DNA of 64,000 nt, taken from positions 62,732,789 through 62,796,788 of the forward strand of contig OY282558.1 of assembly GCA_958295665.1 (NCBI GenBank). The letters run 5' to 3'. The notes beneath the pieces were generated by a model. The model worked only from the letters and a program-made list of their open reading frames with translations, did no database searches and was not told where the DNA came from. The DNA comes from Tipula vernalis. Lineage: Eukaryota; Arthropoda; Insecta; Diptera; Tipulidae. Shown in pieces: positions 54,861-64,000 of this stretch. Position numbers and translations under genes: made by a program. Within the stretch, counting starts at the first letter, position 1. Each line of letters opens with the position of its first letter.

Positions 54861-55051
54861 CCACAGAATACCCAGAAGCGACATAACGCGGTTTTTTTTA
54901 TAGAGAAACATGGAATAATTTTTTTACCTTGGTAAGATATTCAGTATAAGTTGTCATTCAGTGGTTGAAAATTTAAAATTAACATGTAAAATATAAGAGA
55001 AGGGGGAAAATTTCTTGGCCCACTAATGTCCCCTCTGGTTATATTCTGTGG
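54861..55051. mobile_element. MITE, 191 bp, copy 2
   Basis: Same element and same TCTTA flanks (54856-54860, 55052-55056) as at 20694, so it was carried along by the duplication rather than inserted twice. Confidence 0.8.
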
Positions 55052-55880
55052 TCTTACACTCAAAATAAAACTCATTAACGTTAGTAAAAATGTCGATAAT
55101 AAAAGTTACATCAATAGAATTAAAATCATGTCTCGTTTGAAAAATGCATCTTCGAAACAGCGAATGAGGAAAACCAATTTTATTGAAATATAACGCTAAA
55201 GGCTGGTATTCACGTACAACTAATCAATTCCAAACTGCTAGAATACTGTCAAAATAGTTCAATTCCCAATTCCCAGGGAATAGCCAGAATAGGGCCACAG
55301 GAAAACGATGAAATAAAACAGCTAATTTTGACATATTTATAGCTGATTTATCAACTAACAACTTATTATTAAATTTATATTTTTTGATGTGTAAGGCACC
55401 TTAATACTTTCCACTCGATGATCTCAAATTAATACAAACACATATCGACCTGTTAAACTTTATAATTCTTATTTATTTCATTCACCGATTAATTTATTAC
55501 TTAATTATTACAATATTCTCCGCTTTCTTATACCTTCACTTTCAGCAACACGATTCCAAATGCCAACCCCTCTTCCGCCGCTCCCTGTCGCCCGATGTGT
55601 GTAAATGCCATTACCCTGCCACCCGTACCACTACTCCCTACTACCCAGTATACCTTATTACTACTGGGTTAACATCTGCCATTTACCCCACATCTCGGCC
55701 TATCTGACTTAACATCGCCCTCGATGTCCTTCCCAACTCTCCCTTAAAAATGCCTATATCATTTAATTCATTTATTCAAAAAAACATATAACAATTCAGT
55801 TCTAATTTATATCTGTAATTCCTTCCCCGCTTCCCTTGTTCTCCCTAGCACATTCAGTCCTCCTCATCCTGCAATTAATA

Positions 55881-58800
55881 ATAATTATGCCTCGTAATCT
55901 TCTATTTCTTCTCCTTCCCTTTCTGTTTCATCTTCTTCGTTCTTTTTATTTAACTTCATTCTCTCCATTACAATTCCCGAATAAGGTAACCTTCCTACCT
56001 GAACTCCCACAATATCTGATACCAAATATCTATCCTTCTCTAAAACTTTTTCTACTCTATATCCCTATTACCTTTCTGCCCTTCAGCAGTACCAAGTCTC
56101 CCTCTTTAAACTCTTTCCTTACCTTACTATCATAATACTCCTTATTGTATTGCTGCCCTTCCTCTATCCTTCCCTTAGCTATTGCTCTCCTCTCCTTAAT
56201 TGACACGTCTTCCTTGTTCAATTCGTCCATCCAATCTTCCACTTCAACTTCTGCCCAAATCTCTGATCCACCCCATATAACAACCGCGCTGGTGTATCTC
56301 CTGTCGCGCTACTCGTCATATTATTCATTGCGAAATCTGCTTTCGCTAACAAGCTGTTCCATTCCACCTTCTCTTTATCTACTAATTTCGCTAATATGGG
56401 CACCAGCGTTCTGTTAAATCTTTCTACCTGCCCATTAGCCCTTGAACACGCTGTTGCTGTCTTCACGTGTCTCACTCCATTATTCCTCCCCCAATCAGTA
56501 AATTCTTCTGACGAGAATGCTGTTCCCCGGTCCGATACTATTCTCCTGGGATGCCCATACACTCTACTATACTCGTTCATCGCCTTTATCGCCTCTTTGG
56601 TCTCCGTCGTTTTTGCTGGGTATAACCGAACATATTTAGTGAACGCGTCTGCTACAACCAAAATATACTGGTATCCTTTCCTTGTCTTTTCCAAAGGTCC
56701 AATGTGGTCGATATGCACTGTATCTAATGGCACTGCCTCTCTTCCGTAGATGTGCAATTTGTGTTCCTTACGCCCCGACTTGTCATTAAATCTCAGACAC
56801 ATCAAACACCTTCCTATATGCTCCTTGACCAGCTCTCCCATTTTACTGAAGAAAAAATTCCTTCTGATGTTCTTAATGGTCTTTCCCCCCCCCCATATGA
56901 CCCATTCCGTCATGCATTTGGAATATTAGCCCTCCTATCATACTGTCCGGTATTACCAACTGTAATCTCTTCCCATCCTGTCTATACACTACATTGTCTC
57001 TTACTTCATACTCTTTCTTACTTCCTTTCAAAATCTGCTCTCTTAATTTGCTCACTCTGTCATCTCTAAGTTGTGCCACTATTATATTCATCTTCCAGTC
57101 TTCCTCATCGTCGTCTTCTTCCTCTACTCCTCTGTATCTTCTCCTTCCTCCAATTCCTCCCATGTTAACACATTTACCCTACTCAATGCGTTCGCATGTC
57201 TCAACCTTTCCCCTTTCCTATGTTCAATGGTAAAATCAAATTCACTCATCCAAAGTGCCCACCTCTCTATTTTTGGGGTAACATCCATCTTCTCTTAACA
57301 TCCCAAACAAGTACGATCTAAATCTTTGTGGACTATACACCACTGCTAACGTTTCCAACTCGAAACTGTGCAACTTCTGCTCCGACTCTGTTGTCTTCCT
57401 GCTATAGTATTGTAAGGTTTTTTTTTGCTATCAATAATCAGTGAACGTTTTTTTTTTGTTGTATTGGATTTATCTGATTTCCCTTCATTTGATGTGTTTG
57501 TTCTTTTTGTGAATTTTAAAAGCCAATAACAATAAAGCAATTAAGTTGCAATATACAGATGATGGTCATTAATAAATGATGCAGATTACATGAATGAAAA
57601 TTATTTAAATGTATTATTTGACTTGTTTCTATCTTTGCTTAGTGGATATCGATTTTTTTATGGTTTTTTTCGGATATTTGTTTTTTTATTTAATGTAGAT
57701 GTCATGCCCTGATCTCCGACAAAGCTCTAGTCAAGCCCACAACCTTTTAGATATAAATAATATTGTTTTTAAATTCCAATTGTAAACCAACTCAAATAGG
57801 TGTAAGTCAGAATAGGTAAGTCGATTGGAGTTCAGTGGCTTAGTGGGTGCAGTGGCCAATAATTGTGGTCGAAGAGGGGGACGACATCCGGCATTTTCGT
57901 TTTTTTGAAAAGGTATATAAAGAAAACCAAACCGCATGCCAGGGGAGAGGAAAAAGAAAGAAAGTAACGAGATGAATGGACAGTGAAGCAGGAGATGGTG
58001 AACAATAAAGAGCAGTGATTTTTTTTTATTTATTTATTTTGGTTCGAAAATAAATTGGCTTTTTGAATAAGTCAACCAGTGTTATCGCTTATGGTTTATT
58101 TTTTTTTTATTGATTATTTGGTGGTAAAACAAAAGACTTATTATCCAATAGAAAAACAAAGTTAAATTTTGGATTGTTTTTTTTCTCGTGGTTTGTGAAT
58201 TTTGGTTGACCAATATAGACAAATGTTTTTTTGTGTTTGGGTACTATGAAGTGAGAATAAAATATTAATAAGACTATGCTAGTGATTAATTATATATAAT
58301 AAAATAAAATAAAAATATAATAAATTAATAATAATAATATATCACTGAATTTTTAAAGAACTTTGGTAATTAATCGTGCGTGTTATTTTTGGGCCGCAAC
58401 ATAACTGCCCCGATTACACATGGTGAGCGGAGAATCAGTAATTATACTACTAGATTATGCTTATAAATTCCATGTACTTTGCATATGTACATTTGTGATG
58501 GTGCGTTTCCGGAGTAACAATTAGTAAACACATGTACAGTTGTGGACGAATGGCAGAGAAGACGACGAGAAAGCACAGCTAAGTTACTGGTGAGTGATTT
58601 TATTTATTTGACTACCTTTTTCATTGGTTTATTTGTTTCTTAGCTATCTCCTCTCATTTCTTTATTTTTCATTATTTTGTTTTGTTACCATTTATTTTTG
58701 TGAATAATTAATTTCTTTGAGATCTCGGAAAGATCTGTTGCTTACATCTCTTGAACCCACGCGTGAGTGGACTGTGGACTGAGTTCTGCCGGGAAGCGTG

Positions 58801-60833
58801 CTATTAGTAGATATCTGGCGCCCAACATTAAATAATATAAAACGTAAAATATCGATATCGAAAAGTTGAGTGGAGACGAAGCAGGCTTTCCATTTTTCGT
58901 TGATTTTTTTTGGTGTGTGTTGTTTACGTAAAACACCAGATTTGTGCCTGGTTATTGATGGTAGTTTTTTTTGTTTATTTCATTTTTCTTTATTCAGCGG
59001 AAAACAATGGAATGTTCCGGGAAAGCACATAATTGGTAAAATGCAAGATGGTGGGATAATAGGACAAAGATTTAGCTGCGTGATTGTTTTATATCTTAGG
59101 CAACATTATTTTTTTTCAAACTAAAAGTGTTTTTTTTTTTTCTGGATTAATTTAATATCACCTAATTTTTATGTTTTAATTTCATTTTTCATTTTTTTTG
59201 TATATTTAATTGTATGAGAATAACTTTAAAATTTGTTTTTTTTTATTAATAAAATTAATTTTTTTTGAATGTGATATTTCGAACCCTAATAAATTATTTG
59301 TTTTAATTTTGGCACGCTACAGTATGATACTGGATATACATTCCAATCCACCGCATTTCTCTGCATTAGGACTGCCCCAAACCCTCCCGCCGACGCATCT
59401 GTATGTAACTCCGTTTCCGCCGTGTGCGAAAATATTTTTAGTACTGGCTCCTCTAACAACTTATCTCTCAGTCTGCGAAACGCCCTATCGTGCTCTCTTT
59501 CCCATTTAAATTTATTCTTCCTTACCACTTCTAGCAACGGCGCCACTACATCCTTGAAATTGGCAATATATTTTCTAAAATATCCCACTAGTCCTAAGAA
59601 CCTCTGGACCCCTTTAACATCCATTGGTCTTGGATATGTCCTTATCGCCTCCACATGATGATCACTCGGTGTTATGCCTTCCTTATCTATTATTTAACCT
59701 AAAAAATTTATCGTCGTGCTCAACCAGTTACACTTTGCCGTCTGTAATTTTACTTTATTTCTAGCCAAGGTGTAAAATAGTCTTCCCAATATCTCCAGAT
59801 GCTCCTTTATCGTCTTTCTTGCTATCACCATGTCGTCCATAAAGTATACCACGTCTTCATATCTTTCGAACTCTCTTAACACCCTCTCCATATATCTAAT
59901 AAATACAGATGGTGCATTCGCGAATCCAAATGGTAGCTTATTATGTTCGTACTGCCCTTGTGTCGTCATAAACGCCGTATACTTCCTAGAACCTTCTTCC
60001 ACATCTACATAGTAAAACTCGTTTTTTAAATCCAAGGATGTAAAATACTTCTTCCCATGTAATTTTTGAATTACATCCTCGATTACCGGCATCGGATAGT
60101 GCTCCTTTTCCACTACCCTTCTCTAACAACCTTTCCACCTCTTCTCTTATTCCCTCCTTTTCCACCACGCTCATTCTTCTTGGCTTCGAGTATATAACCC
60201 TATTCTCTTTCAACCTAATCTTCACCTCATGTTTTACCGGCCTAAACCCCCGTATGCTAACCTCCGCATAATTTCTTCTAAACAATTCTTCTACCCTTCT
60301 CTTCTCCGTTCATGTCACTCAATCATCTCCTACCTCTAAATCTAATACGCCCTTACCTTCCTTCCATTCTATATTACACAACTCGCGAAATTCCTCTTCT
60401 CGCTGTTCCCGCCACCCGATGCGATCTATCCCATTCTCCCTCAAGAAATCCCTTCCCAATATGGCATCTTCGGTCATGGTTTCCTCGGGTACTACCAAAA
60501 GGTTCGCCTCGTACACTTCCTCCTCTATCTTTAATCTAGCTTCTACCTGTCCTAGAACTCTCAACTCCATTCCATTTATTCCCTTAATCTTCCTTTTCCT
60601 ATCCCATTTACCTATACCCTCGTTATTTATTAATTTAGTATTTTTAATGGCACTTACCGCAGTTCCGGTGTCTAACAGTGCCCTAATCCGGCTGCCGTCA
60701 TTCATCATCGCGTTTACTTCCCCCCTCTGGTCAATCTTGATTTCCTTGTTCATCCATCTGCTTCTTACTGTTTCCTGTTGATCTCCTCCATTCACTACCC
60801 TTATACCCTCTATTACATTCTGTCATTGCGCCC
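55881..60833 (-). pseudogene. Gypsy-B pol, duplication copy 2, broken and interrupted
   Basis: Counterpart of 21715-24811: protease (RALLDTGTAV), RT (VYFMDDMV about 59830), RNase H, integrase (VHIDHIGPL, IVSDRGTAFS). It shares with copy 1 the RT deletion (joint near 60117) and the stop after NFLG (near 59692). Private changes include a deletion near 56062 in the integrase tail and the 1.9-kb insertion at 57411-59321 within RNase H. Where copy 1 is hit by gypsy-C, this copy still has the empty target (60922-60925). Confidence 0.85.
57411..59321. mobile_element. LTR-like insertion of 1911 bp (probable solo LTR or non-autonomous LTR element)
   Basis: It begins TGTAAGG, ends GCTACA and is flanked by GTAT on both sides (57407-57410 and 59322-59325). 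Copy 1 has a single GTAT at the same place (23210-23213), so both boundaries are exact. No coding frame. It contains a TATATAAAG box (about 57913) and, at 58816-58826, TGGCGCCCAAC, which resembles a tRNA-Lys primer site. That makes a non-autonomous element possible as well as a solo LTR. No internal LTR pair was visible by eye. Confidence 0.7.
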
Positions 60834-61479
60834 TTACATGCCTTTTTTGTGACATCTATAGCACGTCACTACATTCTTATCTATTGGTAATAGACGCCCA
60901 CACCCATAACATGACAACTGGCCTGTTCCTCCCTTTCTATCCGCTCCTTTACTCTCCCTACCTTTTTTCTTCTCTTGCTCGCATATCAATCTCCTCTCCA
61001 ACATTTCTCGAAGCGCAGAATGCCTGCTACCACACATCACTGCCCTCACTACACCCTCCTCCTCTAATTTACCCTCTGCCAATGCCTCAATCACTAAAAA
61101 ATAACTTTTAAGCGCCTGGCCCCTCTTCCTCTCCGTTGAGCTCACCACTTTCATAATCTCGAACGCCGTTCTTTTCACTTTGAAATCCTTCACTAAGCTG
61201 TTTCTTAATTGCCCCCACGAATCGTTGCCTTTCTGCCTGACCTTTCCATTTTGCCCTAATGGCTGCTAGCAGCGTCCGGTCGTCAACGTCGTACAATTTC
61301 TTTATCTCTTCCACTGCATTCGCCCACTCTTCCACTTCCATGCTCGTCCGACTCTCCGGATCGAATTCTGGTAACATTCTTTCCACTTCACTCACCACCA
61401 TTCTCAATGACGTCCCTTGTATTTTCTCCCTTTTGAATTCTTCACTTCCGCTTTCCACCGCACTTAATTTTTCCTTCAA
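60834..61479 (-). pseudogene. Gypsy-B gag, duplication copy 2, frameshifted
   Basis: N-terminal part at 61108-61479, and core plus Cys region at 60834-61193 (AFEIMKVVSSTERKRG, then CYGCGRLLP and CYRCHKKGM, a pair of Cys-x2-Cys half fingers). The frameshift near 61235 is the same as in copy 1. Here gag runs without interruption into the finger region, which in copy 1 is separated by gypsy-C. Confidence 0.75.
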
Positions 61480-62248
61480 CGTTTTTTCAAGATAAATTTA
61501 ATTCACAATTTTGCAATTTTAATGGACATGTTTATACCAAAACTCCATATAAAAAAAAATGTAAACAAACAAGTTTGTACACGAACTAGCGCCTCTCGCG
61601 AAAATGTATTTCAAGCTGATGTACTAAAACACTAAGTTTGGTTGAGTACAGTTAAAAATTAGTACTAAAAAATGTGTATCACAAAGTTTCGGACACAGTC
61701 TAGTAGGCAGCAGAGATGAGAACAAAAAACATCATAAAATAATCATCACATCATTATAGAAGGAGTGAGAAAAATGATCAAAGACAAAAGAATATTATTC
61801 ATGTTTTTTCATGTTGAGTTTTTGTTGCTTAGTTTTATGCATTAGTATTCCAGTACTGTGCAGGTGTATATTTAGTTTAGTTCGCAGTGATTTATTTAAT
61901 AGCAATGGTTTTCGATATCTTTGTTTAATTTTAGGGGGCCTGATTGAAATCATTAAGCAAAATCCTTGTGTATGGGACTTACAAGATCTGTAATATAAAA
62001 ATAAAACTGCTGACAATATTAAATAGAGCAAATCGTGATTACGATTGGTAAGTTATTCGCCTTGGTGGGTACATCCTACTCATTTAGACTACTACAGTTG
62101 TAAAGTGAGAATATTATTTAGGGTTCCCAAGTGTCATTTTTTGGGAAGGACAACCCTTCTTTTATGGAATTGATCCTTTCCGCTTTCTATACGCTAAAAT
62201 GTCCTTTATTGTGGGAAAATTTCCTTGGCCGCAATAGAGTAGAATCAC
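61480..62248. other. Duplication edge and unique AT-rich DNA
   Basis: The match to copy 1 ends at about 61901 (ATTTATTTAATA). The following 350 bp is unique in the window and has no supported gene. Confidence 0.6.
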
Positions 62249-62356
62249 AGAATAATAAACAACCAGATGGGACATTATGTGGATCAAGAAATTTTTCCTC
62301 TTACCTTATATTTTACATGTTAATTTTGAATTTTCAGCCACTGAACTACAACTTAA
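62249..62356. mobile_element. Truncated MITE fragment, reverse orientation
   Basis: CACAGAATAATAAACAACC and the following 100 bases match the reverse complement of the MITE at 20694-20884, up to CCACTGAACTACAACTTA. There the longer MITE copy begins, so one family member is joined to another. Confidence 0.7.
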
Positions 62357-62784
62357 CCACAGAATACAACCAGAAGAGACATAACACTGTTTTTGTATGG
62401 AAAAATTTGGACTCATTTTTTTGACCTTGACTTGCCGAAAGTAAGTGAAAGTTGGGTTATGTATTCTTTGGTTTACTGGTTTTGATTTGAAATAATAAAA
62501 ATTGAGAATCCTTAACAGTGTAGTTACTGAAATTATTTGACAAATTTTGTTTTGACAGCATAATTTGTATTAACTACTATACTATTCAAAAATAATTATA
62601 CTTCAATGTCCAAAAAAGAAGGTAAGATGAAAAAAAAATTTGATCCACGCAATGTCTATTCTGGTTAATCTTTCTTCTGTGACTTAACACTGAAAATCTT
62701 ACCTTCGCCAAACCAAGGTCAAAAAAATGAGTCCATATTTCTCCATATAAAAACCACGTTATGTCGCTTCTTGGTATTCTGTGG
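62357..62784. mobile_element. Long MITE, CCACAGAATAC termini, second copy
   Basis: Same as 42694-43115 with a few differences (428 bp). The right flank is shared with that copy for nearly 1 kb, the left flank is not. Confidence 0.8.
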
Positions 62785-63755
62785 TAGAATCATGAAAATT
62801 TATTATATTTATGTATTTGTGGAACGCATCCCGCAATAATTTTAACTAACGATATCTCTGGGCATATTTAGCTCAATGGATAAATTGCGGGATGACAATT
62901 AGTTAGGAAATACATAGATTTTATGGTTGCAAAGTAAATAAAAAGTTTAAAAATCTATCAAAATAACTTTAATAATGTGTAACAGAATCTCTATGATTTC
63001 ATTTCACCGAAAAAATTCGCTATCGAAACTTTCAATTTTGGCATTATCAAATAATTTGGGGTCTCAAATTTGTAGTAACCGAGCAAACGGCGCAGTGGTT
63101 AAGGCTGCGGCGGTTGGATCGGGATGTACCGGGTTCGAATCGCTATAGGGGCGGGATGCAAAAGGAATTTTTCATCATCTGATTACGATGACCCTCTGTT
63201 GAGAGTGCAGAATCCATGAGCCGACCTAGCTTTTTATATCAACTTTTTAGGTTGGCATGAAGCAATGCAATGTGCAAGTGGTTTAATACAAAACTTGTCT
63301 ATAGCCGTACGTCCTCGATTTGGTTACTACTGCGTAAAGTAGGACGCTAAAAGTAAACTGCGAACTCCAAATATCGTTTGCTAGCTACTAAAGCTACATT
63401 AGTTTATTACCCGTTCACACTAAATTATGCACGTGACTAGTGCCAGTGAATTTTTGGAGCCCGTAAATTTCGTTCAAATACAAATTTTATACCTTAGCCT
63501 TTTTATCGTAAGCAATGAAGAAGTTTCGGGTTAAAAAACGTTTTTACCATTAATGTCTTAACAAGTTTAAAACATAATGCATGCACAGAAATTTTCACCC
63601 GATTAGATTCCGACGAATGTAATATTTCTTCAGTAGTTGAAAACGTCCAAATTACCATTCTGGTACTTCAGATCGGTGGTGAAAGGTTCAATGGCTTTGT
63701 ATAAAAACGAATATCAATGTTTGTGATATCACAGAAACATCACTTTAAAACGATA
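62785..63755. repeat. Dispersed repeat block, second copy
   Basis: Matches 43116-44132. It lacks about 52 bases after GCGAACT (63366), present at 43696-43747 in the other copy. Contains the SINE listed separately. Confidence 0.75.
63082..63365 (+). mobile_element. tRNA-derived SINE, second copy
   Basis: A box about 63089-63105 and B box GGTTCGAATCG (63132-63142), the same body as at 43411-43700, with only a few substitutions. Confidence 0.7.
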
Positions 63756-64000
63756 GGAATAGAAATAGGAGTTGGATAGTTTTTCTGATTAACTTTTATT
63801 TTATAATTACCGGTGACATTTTAAAAGCTTCAGTTTTGTCCCGCTCGTAATAATAAGGGCGAACCCAATATTTTCCTTTTTTTTTTATTTCATTTTATGT
63901 TTTTCACGACCATTTTATGGTTGTAGTTATAAAAAGAAATTTAGGCTGTCCTTTGCACCACTTCAAGGTCAAGCAACTTGGGATGTGCAATGCCAAAAAT
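63756..64000. other. Unassigned DNA at window end
   Basis: No open frame or repeat recognised in the last 245 bases. Confidence 0.5.

Larger units (their letters stand above)
53252..55880. repeat. Non-coding part of duplication copy 2
   Basis: Same content and order as 19092-21714, including the (AT)n tract and MITE. A 68-residue open frame at 53391-53597 is broken in copy 1, so I do not call it a gene. Confidence 0.8.

Overview
This is eukaryotic, almost certainly insect, nuclear DNA. It is AT-rich, has short GT-AG and GC-AG introns of about 56-67 bp, and carries insect-type CHK/EcKinase-like genes. These sit in a dense pile of insect retrotransposon and DNA transposon families. Nothing prokaryotic was seen (no operons, no CRISPR, no rRNA). 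I cannot name the species.

Layout. 1-1866: unassigned AT-rich DNA. 1867-5665: decayed minus-strand Ty3/gypsy element of CsRn1 type (gypsy-A), its 5' part replaced by a fragment of an RNase H-bearing non-LTR retrotransposon (5666-7311). 7312-16859: decayed minus-strand BEL/Pao element with a baculovirus-F-like envelope gene; a Tigger/pogo DNA transposon (10719-13432) sits inside its reverse transcriptase. 16860-19091: a head-to-head pair of CHK-kinase-like pseudogenes. 19092-24811 plus 33712-34686: non-coding repeats and a decayed minus-strand gypsy (gypsy-B). Gypsy-B is split by a full-length, apparently intact, very young gypsy (gypsy-C, 24812-33711). 34691-37621: second fragment of the non-LTR element (ORF1, endonuclease, partial RT). 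37622-44339: repeats, a mariner-type element with roughly 400-bp terminal inverted repeats, a MITE and a tRNA-derived SINE. 44340-45463: 3' part of the non-LTR element. 45464-51313: almost intact plus-strand gypsy (gypsy-D). 51314-61901: second copy of the kinase-pair/gypsy-B block, with an intact two-exon kinase gene. 61902-64000: MITE and SINE copies.

The main organising feature is a segmental duplication: 17301-24811 + 33712-34686 matches 51314-61901. Each copy carries a private insertion whose unoccupied target is preserved in the other copy: gypsy-C in copy 1 (target CCTG) and a 1.9-kb LTR-like insertion in copy 2 (target GTAT). This gives a readable order of events. The only plausible host protein gene is the CHK-kinase-like gene at 51957-53251. 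The best candidate for a functional mobile system is gypsy-C: two LTRs with no difference found by eye, matching target duplications, a tRNA-Lys primer site, open gag and pol, and a textbook -1 frameshift signal between them.
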